Assembly: GCF_902459465.1 (NCBI RefSeq)
Contig: NC_047081.1
Coordinates: 8,337,883-8,401,882 of the forward strand
DNA length: 64,000 bases
Origin: Asterias rubens
Lineage: Eukaryota > Echinodermata > Asteroidea > Forcipulatida > Asteriidae
Reading direction: 5' to 3'
The notes beneath the pieces were generated by a model. That model ran no database searches, was not told the origin of the DNA, and saw nothing but the letters and a program-made list of their open reading frames with translations. Shown piece by piece: positions 37,401 through 49,711 of this stretch. A program made the translations under genes and the position numbers. Within the stretch, counting starts at the first letter, position 1; the number at the start of each line of letters is the position of its first letter.

Positions 37401-38768
37401 ACATAATGAGCTTAATCTACATTTGGGGACACATGGACTCATGATGAACAATGGCAACCAAACCAATAGTCAACCCTCTAAGTCAAATGCTTTTTCCTTG
37501 AAACTGATCCCTCCTGAAGGTCAAGGTTGATTCCATTGGAAGGGGGGGGGGGGGTGTCGGAATTCAGAAAGGGTGAAGGGGCATTAACATGGTCCGCTGG
37601 CCAATTGCTATAACATCGGACAGTCAGTCATGATTCTCTTCAAGTGGTTCGGCTGGCTTCTTCCTATTCAGGCCTCATTTTGCTAAAAGTTGTCGCTTAT
37701 TTTTCTTCTTCAAATTGTTGATTTTATGAATTACTTGTTACATTTTTAACAAGTTTCAGGACTTAATTGTGCATAAAATAAATAAATATACGAACCCATT
37801 TTTGATGGTAGATGATTTGTAACACCCAATTTCAAGATCAAATACGATAATAATTGAGATGATACTCTGGATACAAAATGCCCACAGATTTATAAAAAAA
37901 CTCACACAGTTTAAAGATAATGATGGTACAAAGCTTTTTAAGAAATGAGTAAAACAGGTCACAAAAATAATTTTCATTTAAATTATTTTACCATTTAAAG
38001 CGTTTTTTTTTCGTGACATTGTTTTCCTCATTTCTCAAAAAAACTACAGTGGACCTCAGCAAATAATATTTGAAGGTAAGCTTTTTTCTATCACTATCTT
38101 AAAACTGTGTAAGTTTTGTAAATCTGTGGACATTGTGTTTTGTGTTAACAAAAAGTACCCAAATCCTTTAAAGATGCTATGTCAGACCTTTTGCCCCAAA
38201 CATTAAAAAATAGATTTGAGTGAATGGTATTTCAAAGAGTATCACCCGCTCTAACGAAAACAAGTTTAACTTTTACTTTTAATGGTCAGGAACCATGACA
38301 AAAATTTAAAACGTTTCTTATAAAACACATAAGAATTGGTCACGTGATATATTGTCGGGATCCCGACAAAAACTAATTTTGAGTACTTTAGTTCACTGCT
38401 GCTAATAATTGGTGGACTTTTTTGTGCAATGGCTCAAATGAAAGCTTGTAACTTTCTCGACCCCCATCAAAATATCTATTGAATTTTAAAACAGAATTTT
38501 TGGGTCGAATCGGCCAAAAATCTGACATAGCATCTTTAAGTACAGTTTAGGATGAAAGAAAACTTTTATAAAACTAACCTTCATTAGAATGGCTGGATTG
38601 GGTAGACCCTCCGCCTCCCGTCGTGCCACCTTTTCTCCATCCTCGCCAGTTGTTGTTACTAACGCTCTCCGCTTCACTCACCCACGAGCAAAGTGAGTCT
38701 TCTTCGAAACGATCACTGTCTTCAAACGAGAATCGATCTTGTTCCTCCCAGTCATAAATGTACTCCAT
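10060..38768 (-). CDS. ZSWIM8: ZSWIM8, cullin-RING E3 substrate receptor
   Basis: Eighteen coding exons in transcript order: 38768-38579, 25486-25342, 24669-24575, 23681-23401, 23112-22910, 22803-22602, 21541-20429, 19977-19837, 18733-18560, 18212-18038, 17386-17157, 16972-16363, 15630-15420, 15233-15132, 14557-14262, 13883-13672, 12471-11526, 10478-10060. All introns are GT-AG and in phase, total 5745 nt, 1914 aa (vertebrate proteins are about 1840). N-terminal motifs include FSFEDSDRFEEDSLCS and the BC-box-like LVELAAKTVALHFPF region; the SWIM zinc finger is at about 177-190; conserved C-terminal helical blocks follow. ZSWIM8 (EBAX-1 in worm, Dora in fly) binds Elongin B/C and a cullin and ubiquitinates Argonaute bound to microRNA paired with trigger RNA, destroying the microRNA. 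Intron 1 is 13 kb. The start ATG matches the conserved N terminus. Identity is sure; some junctions may shift by a few codons. Confidence 0.96.
10917..11354. mobile_element. MITE with 25-bp near-perfect inverted ends
   Basis: Ends gggtacgttccactcgcgca / tgcgcgagtggaacgcaccc, extending inward to about 24 bp with one mismatch, flanked by CTG at 10914-10916 and 11355-11357. It is 438 bp long and sits in ZSWIM8 intron 17. It has no internal frame of transposase type. The 3-bp CTG duplication and GGG-type ends resemble PIF/Harbinger derivatives. Confidence 0.85.
11400..11515 (+). mobile_element. tRNA-derived SINE fragment, family 2
   Basis: Box B-like gggttcgaatcccacctctg followed by a conserved tail (ttttcacagagctcgggaaagtactgagtatac, then ggtgtaagggtaaaac). 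The same tail, in either orientation, is at 26040-26340, 27885-28125 and 28540-28685. It ends 10 bp from the donor of ZSWIM8 exon 17. Confidence 0.65.
11526..12471 (-). CDS. ZSWIM8: ZSWIM8 exon 17 (Pro-rich)
   Basis: Residues 1461-1776. The conserved CKEQDYHMLANACLAVE and VYPDVLF open the exon. A Pro/Gln/His-rich segment of roughly 200 residues follows, as in other ZSWIM8 proteins but with its own sequence. The conserved LFYLDAAYRVGMLAIDTL and PPYGEDIKWLLEI close it. Frames on the opposite strand here are shadows of this GC-rich exon. Confidence 0.92.
12839..13592. repeat. 25-bp minisatellite in ZSWIM8 intron 16
   Basis: About 28 copies of a 25-bp unit, ggcaaaagggtcaatataag plus taaaa. Units at 13380-13520 are nearly identical; those at both flanks are diverged and variable in length. 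This is the pattern of unequal exchange. It ends about 80 bp before exon 16. Confidence 0.9.
14731..14891. mobile_element. Foldback element in ZSWIM8 intron 14
   Basis: A left arm of about 60 bp (gtcaaacaggaccccaaaaa to ctcgattgg) is matched by the inverted right arm (ccaatcgagggcatgcattt to cctgtgtgac) around a spacer of about 42 bp. It contains (acgaga/acgaaa)n-like runs. It lies between exons 14 and 15. Confidence 0.75.
14905..15000 (+). mobile_element. tRNA-like SINE remnant
   Basis: gtgggttcaaatcccggtc is a box B with matching T-arm, followed by agcaagacacttaactataa, a tail common to invertebrate SINEs. The head is degraded. It lies in ZSWIM8 intron 14. Confidence 0.5.
16028..16125 (+). 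mobile_element. Retroelement 3' tail, second copy
   Basis: Same tail as at 385-490 (ggaaagtactgaatg, aagcgccttgagc, agtgacggatatta, gaagccactattattac), ending in a short ATT run in ZSWIM8 intron 12. Confidence 0.6.
16363..16972 (-). CDS. ZSWIM8: ZSWIM8 exon 12 (disordered linker)
   Basis: Encodes residues 984-1186. It begins ILDALLDKQG, aligned with the conserved start of the same vertebrate exon, then turns into Ser/Pro/His-rich low-complexity sequence with little similarity. The C-terminal KRSKG junction leads in phase 1 into GMAAIDSSAPETTS, which is conserved again. Boundary support is the acceptor TTTGATTTAG and donor GTAAGA. Confidence 0.85.
17447..17625. mobile_element. Family C end next to a family B MITE
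   Basis: 17447-17475 is a family C terminus (taagcagctctatgacattg). It is followed by CAG and a single-unit family B copy at 17479-17625 with ends tggtcgatttcacaaagag and ctctttgtgaaatccaccc, then CTG. This is the single-copy form of the unit amplified at 1-351. Confidence 0.8.
19093..19783. mobile_element. Two family A MITEs head to head
   Basis: 19093-19454 is in minus orientation and 19459-19783 in plus orientation. They share one TTAA at 19455-19458, with further TTAA at 19089-19092 and 19784-19787. A family C end follows at 19788. The second copy probably inserted into the TTAA target of the first. All lie in ZSWIM8 intron 8. Confidence 0.85.
20429..21541 (-). CDS. ZSWIM8: ZSWIM8 exon 7 (largest exon)
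   Basis: A 1113-nt phase 0-0 exon for residues 373-743. The start (VIWWFSTG, then AAQHACASMCDEIVFLWRL in conserved form) and the PAIGACLMDWKDY block are conserved. The remainder is a Ser/Lys/Glu-rich, probably disordered stretch that varies in length between species and accounts for part of the extra length over vertebrates. Confidence 0.92.
21830..22512. repeat. ~44-bp minisatellite in ZSWIM8 intron 6
   Basis: About 15 copies with consensus ttgtcattctacagtgccta then cagaactncaagcantgaaacaa. Three copies at 22201-22330 are nearly identical at exactly 44-bp spacing, while outer copies vary in length. It is followed by an (ATT)-ending retroelement tail at 22512-22572, 30 bp before exon 6's donor. 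Confidence 0.88.
23159..23230 (+). mobile_element. Internally deleted family A MITE
   Basis: Only the two ends remain (about 55 bp of the left and 20 bp of the right) between TTAA at 23155-23158 and 23231-23234. The deletion joins aaaacttacta to cggtgtccagtg. Confidence 0.75.
23401..23681 (-). CDS. ZSWIM8: ZSWIM8 exon 4 (SWIM zinc finger)
   Basis: Encodes residues about 144-237. The SWIM zinc-binding set CxC...CxH appears as SCSCTCSSASKWCSH, followed by ALCLYRI and the conserved APVSESLSRLHRDQLQKF. The zinc finger is intact. The acceptor of this exon and its first 21 or so bases are duplicated 221 bp upstream (see the tandem duplication). Confidence 0.95.
23660..24103. repeat. Tandem duplication of the ZSWIM8 exon 4 acceptor
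   Basis: Two copies with 221-bp spacing (copy 1 about 23660-23880, copy 2 about 23881-24103), differing at only a handful of bases. Each contains the end of exon 4 (about 21 bases), the acceptor CATTGACAG, its pyrimidine tract and about 180 bp of intron. Copy 1 is used by the intact exon. Copy 2 is an identical acceptor at 23902 with no complete exon behind it. Confidence 0.93.
24362..24512. mobile_element. MITE with gatttcacaa ends
   Basis: gggccgatttcacaatgatc and gctttgtgaaatcagcccc form inverted ends around an AT-rich middle with gatcgctacttcaaatcaatcg. The ends resemble family B but the interior differs, so it is a separate subfamily. Intron 3 of ZSWIM8. Confidence 0.65.
25065..25300. 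mobile_element. Dispersed repeat, family F
   Basis: Contains the pair agtctctctctgtggtagta and acagttctctaaagaacaaa ctctacctggcaagtagata (adjacent). The same segments occur at 45940-46020 and 57700-57970. It has an internal inverted motif gttcttttgagaac / gttctctaaagaac. Ends are unresolved. Confidence 0.55.
25567..25944 (+). mobile_element. TTAA-type MITE (family A)
   Basis: Full-length copy between TTAA at 25563-25566 and 25945-25948, about 80 bp upstream of ZSWIM8 exon 2 in intron 1. Confidence 0.85.
26037..26345 (-). mobile_element. tRNA-derived SINE family 2, two fragments
   Basis: ggtgggattcgaacccacaa (box B, minus orientation) followed by a second fragment with ggtttgaatgctacccgag and the family tail (cacagaaaaatactgagtgt). 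In ZSWIM8 intron 1. Confidence 0.55.
27880..28125 (-). mobile_element. tRNA-derived SINE family 2 with (ACACTAA)n
   Basis: gggtgggatttgaacccaca is a box B in minus orientation, with the tail (agtactttcacgagatcagtg) and a 7-bp (aacacta)n array at 27903-27950. A second copy of the same SINE is at 28540-28685. Confidence 0.65.
28134..28497. mobile_element. TTAA-type MITE family G, copy 1
   Basis: Inverted ends agccattggacactttcgg and ccgaaagtgtccataatct, a central palindrome attctcgatatcgagaat, and TTAA at the right side. It is close to 58273-58639, with the same order of motifs. It shares gttgcgg-type terminal regions with family A, so the two may be related. Confidence 0.8.
28540..28685 (-). 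mobile_element. tRNA-derived SINE family 2, further copy
   Basis: Box B gggtgggattggaacccaca and agagcaaaatgtcttaccac in minus orientation, tail with cttcacagaactcaggaaag, ending ggtgtaagggtt. Located in ZSWIM8 intron 1, just after MITE G. Confidence 0.6.
30014..30410 (+). mobile_element. TTAA-type MITE (family A)
   Basis: Near full-length. It is flanked by a mutated GTAA on the left and TTAA at the right. A partial minus-orientation copy of the same family precedes it at about 29697-29835. Confidence 0.8.
30665..31171 (-). mobile_element. Family A MITE split by a family B MITE
   Basis: Left end 30665-30672 (aggcactg). Then an inserted family B element at 30673-30819 with ends gggtcgacttcacaaagag and ctttgtgaaatccaccc, a repeated CTG at 30820-30822, and the remaining family A sequence to TTAA at 31172-31175. 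CTG at 30670-30672 and 30820-30822 is the target duplication. Confidence 0.88.
31310..31505 (-). mobile_element. Dispersed repeat, family E
   Basis: caggcctgatacttcacgaa, then ccttgaaatgctctgacagt and aaaatgccttggtgccctta form a recurrent block. Related copies lie at 36640-36850, 41575-41700, 43378-43558, 46021-46196 and, weakly, 47795-47980. Ends carry inverted aggcctg / caggcct. Two copies are in RPS14 introns. Confidence 0.65.
32611..32987 (-). mobile_element. TTAA-type MITE (family A)
   Basis: Minus-orientation copy with a slightly truncated left end (acactattggtaatcattgt) and a full right end before TTAA at 32988-32991, followed by a pure A run. Confidence 0.8.
33290..33590 (-). mobile_element. 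Retroelement tail plus tRNA-like SINE head
   Basis: 33305-33360 has atatagcgctttttcacacc and cgtccaaacgcacttcaaat, a motif common at retroelement tails. 33513-33583, read on the minus strand, is tRNA-like: ggccgagcggataagagc (box A) and gggttcgaatcccg (box B), with gtgtc/gacac closing. The acceptor pairing is imperfect and no separate RNA gene is claimed. Confidence 0.5.
33590..35640. other. ZSWIM8 intron 1 interior
   Basis: No exon or domain-like frame seen on either strand. Short G or C runs (34007-34026, 34206-34217) and simple AT-rich sequence. A 91-codon minus-strand frame at 34735-35010 has no recognisable features. Confidence 0.45.
35645..36082 (+). mobile_element. Two tRNA-Asn-like SINEs in tandem orientation
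   Basis: Heads at about 35690-35755 and 35988-36058, both with tagctcagttggt, gttaatccg and ggttcgaa boxes. Each is preceded by the gaccgccaat-type leader and followed by caattctttgttcaaccccc or its variant. They lie 300 bp apart in the same direction; the second has T33 and GTT at anticodon positions. Confidence 0.75.
36640..36850 (+). mobile_element. Dispersed repeat, family E
   Basis: Contains atgcttcgttttttgaaagg, gcacccctctgagtaaattg and gatgtatcaggcctg at the right end. It is followed by an ATT microsatellite at 36855-36871. Confidence 0.6.
37120..37275. repeat. (CAAA/GAAC)n microsatellite
   Basis: A run of C, then (aaac)n at 37156-37225, then (gaac)n at 37225-37274. The minus-strand frame reading FVRSFVRS is an artefact of this repeat. 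Confidence 0.9.
37880..38168. mobile_element. Degraded foldback MITE
   Basis: Relative of 6127-6444: aaactcacacagtttaaaga on the left arm and actgtgtaagttttgtaaat, then acaaaaagtacccaaatcc on the right arm. The left outer end is lost. Confidence 0.65.
38172..38535. mobile_element. TTAA-flanked MITE close to ZSWIM8 exon 1
   Basis: 19-bp inverted ends agatgctatgtcagacc / aaatctgacatagcatct, with TTAA at 38168-38171 and 38536-38539. 364 bp with no frame; it contains tgtcgggatcccgaca, a 16-bp palindrome. It ends 43 bp from the 5' splice site of exon 1. Confidence 0.85.
38579..38768 (-). CDS. ZSWIM8: ZSWIM8 exon 1 (start codon)
   Basis: Encodes residues 1-63 plus one base, ending at donor GTTAGT. 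The acidic stretch DRFSFEDSDRFEEDSLCSW is strongly conserved in the family, followed by a NWRGWRK block and a Gly/Ser-rich tail. A TIR element (38172-38535) ends only 43 bp inside the following intron. Confidence 0.93.
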
Positions 38769-39485
38769 ATCTCAGTATTCTGAGTGAGTAATATCGTAAA
38801 ATCTACAAGACAGTGGAATAATGATGATAATAATGATCAAAAAATAAAAAGTAACATTTATAAAGTACACAAAACTATCAAAGCGCTCAAATGGTACTAA
38901 ATAAAATACAAACAATAGCGTGTACAATATATGTTTTTTGCTTATTGTTGTATTATTCCATTAGCAACAAACAACATACAAATACAACAAATTCCAGAAA
39001 AATAAAACAATAACGTGTACAATTATATTATTACCAAAATTGAAACCAAGCCTAAACGAAATCCAGAACATGTGGTAGGGAAATACAAAATATAATATCT
39101 AGGAAAACATTGATCATTTGATGGGTAAAAACAAACCATTTAATCATTACAAGGAAATACATTATTTAAAAGCCTTCAATGTGGTGGAGTTCCTAGCAAC
39201 AACAAAATTTGTTTGTGTGTATCAGCCATGATCAGACCAACACTTTTTAGTTTTTTATTCACTACTTATACTAGAGTACTACAATAATTATTTTATAAAT
39301 GTATAAACACATGAACGCTACACTGGTAGTAGGTAGTTAATAGCGATTCGTTAATAATATAGTACAGTTTTGCCGAACAGACCACAGAAATTACAATATT
39401 CAGAAACCTCCTTCATTCTCACACATTTGTAGTTCTGATAACTCGTTAACAATACGGATACTACTGTAAACATGATATACTCACG

Positions 39486-39600
39486 ACTGAACATGAAACT
39501 GTCTTCATCTGTCCATTTCAGCCACGATTTGTGAGAGTCTTTTTGTTCGTTCTGCAACGTGAATGAATGATCCAGCTGTCGACGGCCACAGTACACAGGC
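39486..39600 (-). other. Possible ZSWIM8 5'UTR exon
   Basis: On the minus strand a donor-like GTGAGT follows ...CATGTTCAGTC at 39485. An acceptor CTTGTAG lies at about 38804, 35 bp upstream of the ATG. Together they suggest a non-coding first exon ending at 39486. The flanking 39600-39670 is locally GC-richer and could be a shared promoter with RPS14. No transcript evidence. Confidence 0.35.
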
Positions 39601-41414
39601 TATCCTAAACAATAACAACATGGCTCTGCGCATTCGGGAGCGGTCGGAAGACCTCGACTGTTTCCGGCGAATCAAGGTCATTGAACTTAATTTGACCTTA
39701 TTTTTTTAGGTTGAGCTGGTACTCTTGTGTGTAGGAACGTTTCAACGTGCAATTTTCAGAAACCAGTGTTACCACCCCCCCCCCCGACCCGAAACAATGT
39801 TTAAAAAACTGTAATAAACTTGGTCAGAAATCAGAAACCTTTCAGGAGAAGGAATTAACCAGTAAGTTGGAAATTCTTTCGAGTGTGTTCTTTCAGTTTT
39901 TGAATGAATTAAACGTCAGTTTAAACTGTTACGAAACTAACATTTTGGACGAGCCTAAATGGATGACCTTATTTGACCTCTTTAATACTAAAAGGTGCTT
40001 CTGTTGACGAAGGTATAATATTGTGAAAGAAATCCACTCCCATCCGTCTTTTTTCGACAGTTTATTAGATATATTTTTCTGTTCGAAAGTAATATGAATT
40101 ATGAAGTGTTCGTTCACGTAGATTTGACTTGGTTTTTACAATTTTAATGTGTAAAATTTTCATTTGAAAAAGCCGATTCGTTTTTTTTCTGAGGGTGGAA
40201 GTGGGGAATCGTTAACGTATACTACATTTGTGTTACTGACGTCTAGGTACCTTTCTTGTCTTGCCGTAAAATATCTGCCACGAAAATTGTGTGTATGTTG
40301 TGTTTACAACATAATTATTTTAACCAAGTTGTAGGTATTCAATTGTACGCTTTCATCTCTTAGAGAATTGTGCTACCAAGTCCATCACAGTGGCGGTAAA
40401 TTGAAGAGATGTGTCAATGAAATTGACCGGAAATAAATAACAATCAATATTGCCAATTTATTAAAATTTGTAAATAAATAAATGTCAATGACAATTTCTG
40501 CCGGCCACTTGTTTGTGAAAACAATTTTATTTTTAATTCATCATCCATCGTTCAGAATGAAAATAAAATTGAAATAATCGTTAGTTGTATATATTGTGTA
40601 GCTTAAAAAAAATGAAGCAATATCACTGCATTGTGTGATGACATGACAGTCAGTGGATAAAAGTAATTGGAAAGATTCCAGAGTCCTAGACTGTATCCTG
40701 CCACCATTTTTCCACTTATGTTATGGACCAAACATGCCAAGCAAAATACAATATCTCGGTCCATCCGATTCCATGTCAACAATAAAATTAATATAATATC
40801 TCATTTGTTGACTAATTAGATACTGATCAATTTATTTCTTGACGAATAAAAAAGTGGTGGGGATAACTTTCCGTATCTTGCCACCACTTTTCACTCATTT
40901 TTACAAAAAGGAATATCTCATTGAGGTAAATTAGATACTTAATTATTTCATTTCGAATGAAAAACGAGTAGCCTGATACAGAAAATTTTCCATTTTTTAT
41001 GGTTGTATAGTTAATTGTAATGTTATATGTGTATAGGTGTAGTCAACTTTTTCAAAGAAGGTGTTTTTATGTTTATTACAAAATAATGCATAGCATTTGA
41101 AAACTTGCATGTCCATCATCTAAAAAATGGGTAAAACATGGTGGAAATGCGACCACCATTTTTTCACTTATTTGGCTAAAATAAAAAGTGGTATCTTCTT
41201 AACCCAGTTTAAAAACCATTATCTGTCATAAACATTAATCAATAAGTGAAATGTTGGATGTCAAAAAAAGCATGACTGTATCTTTGGCAAGGGTACCATG
41301 GGTATTGGACAATCTTTTATCAACCGTCCCGACTTTCCCATTCTCTCACATCCTGTGTTTTATTTTTATGGGTTGTCGGCAAATGTTTAATATTGATCCT
41401 TTTTAATCTTTTAG
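39601..41414. promoter_or_regulatory. Head-to-head interval of ZSWIM8 and RPS14
   Basis: Separates divergent transcripts. The first coding exon of RPS14 begins right after an acceptor (tttaatcttttag), so its non-coding exon 1 and TOP-type start should lie here. Pyrimidine-rich candidates are ctttcatctctt near 40350 and gactgtttccggcg near 39655; neither is decisive. No TATA box stands out. Otherwise AT-rich. Confidence 0.4.
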
Positions 41415-41416
41415 AC

Positions 41417-47198
<5,782 letters not shown>

Positions 47199-47265
47199 AG
47201 GGCGCTGTTGTCAGTGGCAGCAAAAGTACTGTACAAAGCAAGTGTTATGTTCTGTAAGCTTGGTC

Positions 47266-47271
47266 AATAAA
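47266..47271 (+). terminator. Poly(A) signal of RPS14
   Basis: AATAAA 68 bp after the TAG, in ggtcaataaaccatac, as expected for the short 3'UTR of a ribosomal protein mRNA. Confidence 0.8.
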
Positions 47272-47289
47272 CCATACAGAGGACAGTAT

Positions 47290-48600
47290 ACAAACGTTTG
47301 CGTTGTTTTATTTCCAAAGTCCATTGCTTACAATTTGGTCACCCTTGCCGGCAAGTTATTTCACAAAAATATTATTCAAAGATTTCTTGGAAGGACGTTC
47401 TTGATTGATAAGGAGACTGATGTCACAATCAGGTGGTATTATAAGAACAAATTAAGTGGGGGAGGGGGGGGGTAAAATTGTTAATTTGTTTAAACCCCTT
47501 TGTGCACCATTTATTTTAGTGATAAATTTATATTATGGGCACTTAAATTCTAAACTTAAAAAACAGTTCACAAAAGCGCCCTCAAGAGTCCTTTTTCCCG
47601 TTCTGAAAACTCTGGCTAAGCAATCGTTATTTTTCAATTTATAGCTATTTGACTGGAAAAGGAATCGAACTGGTCGCTAACGACCGATCAGCGTTCAAAT
47701 GAGTTCAGTGGAATAAAGTAAAAAAATATGTGTCAATCGAGAGATTTTTCTAAAATTTGTTGTGTTTTGTGATGGAAATATGTCATCATCTGCCTTGAGC
47801 TCCGCTCTTGATTAAGGGGCACATCACTTTTCCTCTGTGGCCTCCCTTCTGTTATGGGGCACTTTCATGAGGAAAAAGTTAATTTGATTTGGAACTTTGC
47901 AGAGGGCACCACAGCAAAAGCACAGGGCACCACGGCAACTGCTATGGGCGCCATGATTCGATTTTGAAGCCTGTCTCTTCACTCTATCATGTTCCAAAAG
48001 TAATTAGTAAAACTTAAAAAAAAAAAAAACATGATAAAGCACATCTATATATATTCAATAAATACTTTTATTTTACTCAACAAATTGTGTTCGAAAGGTA
48101 AATGAAATTGCAGCTAAATTTGGATAACAAGCGGAAATCGGTTTTCGACATCAATCATAAATCAAATACAAACGAGAAAAACAAAATTATTCCATTGCTA
48201 GCATTTCATGTACAAATCAATAATTTAAATAAGTTTTTGAATGTATCGGTCGGTTAAATTTCAGAAACTACTTGACAGAATTGCTTATCCTCCGATGCAG
48301 CACTTGAAAACAATCTCCATACCATTAATTAGCCTGCCGTTCATAAAAATACATAATGACTAGTACGAGTGAGGTAGGCCTTTGAATAAATAAGTCTTAC
48401 AAAATGAAATAAAAAATGTGACGGTACGTTGTATTTACAATTTCTATTAGAAATGCTACTTATATATTCCACAAAAAGTCATAATGACTTCAGGCTATTT
48501 CAGGCAGCCTCAAAGCAAAGCCGTAGCCGTATTTGTGGCAACGGCTAGGACTGTTGCTAAGGACTTCCTATACATGTACTTCAATGCCCAGTTTTATAGC
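47290..48600. other. Intergenic, no gene seen
   Basis: AT-rich DNA with a weak family E copy (47795-47980, with gggcaccacggcaactgcta). No coding or RNA feature recognised. Confidence 0.45.
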
Positions 48601-48603
48601 CAG

Positions 48604-48850
48604 GGGCCAATTTCATAGAGCTGCTTAAGCAAAAAATTTGCTTAAGCACGAAAATAGCTCGCTTATTTTACACATGTTACTGGCCAAATTTCATGCCATA
48701 TACATGTACATTGCTTATGACTAGTACTTAGCTGTTGTTTACTTAGCATAAAAATTGAGTGGAGTCTTGGCCGGTAATCTGATTTTACTAAGCAATGAAT
48801 TTTTTGCGTAAGCAAAATTTGTTGCTTAAGCAGCTCTATGAAACTGGGCC
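48604..48850. mobile_element. MITE family C, full copy
   Basis: Ends gggccaatttcatagagctg and cagctctatgaaactgggcc with inner gcttaagcaa / ttgcttaagc. Left flank CAG, right flank CTG. The same interior (gtcttggccggtaatctgat) as 9074-9290, in the opposite orientation. Confidence 0.8.
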
Positions 48851-49196
48851 CTGAGCTCTGTAGCTGCAAATTCGAGTATGGCCTTACTTTAAAGTTTTAA
48901 GCATCCTTACACTTGCAGCCCCATAAGGAATGATTATTGTTTATTTCACAACCTTGTGATTTTATTTACATTGGTAAACCTTACTTGAATTGGGAGTCCA
49001 TTTCAGTTTTTCTAAGGTGGTGATTTAATTTTACAAGCAAAATAAGTTTTGGAAGTTAACAGTGGACAAAGGTTGAGGTTTAGAGGCTTCGTTGAATTTT
49101 TCGCTTGGATTTATCTCCCTATCAAGTGTGTACACTTGACTCCTTACAGAATTTCAAAAGCCAAAAGCATCAACTCCTTGAATCTGCTTACATTAA

Positions 49197-49535
49197 AGAC
49201 ACTGGACACAATTGTTAATTGTCAAAGACTGTTCTTCACAGTTAGTGTATCTCAACACAGGCATAAAATAACCAACCTGTGAAAATTTGAGCTCGATCGG
49301 TTGTCGAAGTTGCGAGATTATAAAGAAAGAAAAACACCCTTGTCACTCGGAGTTTTGTGTTTTCAGATGCTTGATTTCAAGACCTCAAATTCTAAATTAC
49401 TTCTTTCTCGTTATTTCAGGGAGCCGTTTCTCACAATGTTGTATACTATGAACCTCTCCCCATTACTGGTTACCAAGTAAGGTTTTATGCTGTAAAATAA
49501 TTATTTTGACTCATTACCAATGGTGTCCACTGCCT
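49197..49535 (-). mobile_element. TTAA-type MITE (family A)
   Basis: Between TTAA at 49193-49196 and 49536-49539, minus orientation, with a small internal deletion around ctaaattacttctttctcg. Confidence 0.82.
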
Positions 49536-49692
49536 TTAAGTCAATTGCACTTTTCATCACCACATGAAATTCTGTAAACTCTTTTGTCTCTCGGTTTGCT
49601 AGGTGCCTCGGAATAGGCAACCAGAATGAAGGTGCTGTACATTGCTTGATTAATTACCCCCCCCCCCCCCCCCCCAACTGCCCTCACTGCTA

Positions 49693-49698
49693 TTTAAT
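49693..49698 (-). terminator. Candidate poly(A) signal of the secreted protease
   Basis: ATTAAA on the minus strand 14-19 bp past the TAA stop. No canonical AATAAA lies nearer than this, so it is only a candidate. Confidence 0.3.
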
Positions 49699-49711
49699 CA
49701 GTAAATAATCT

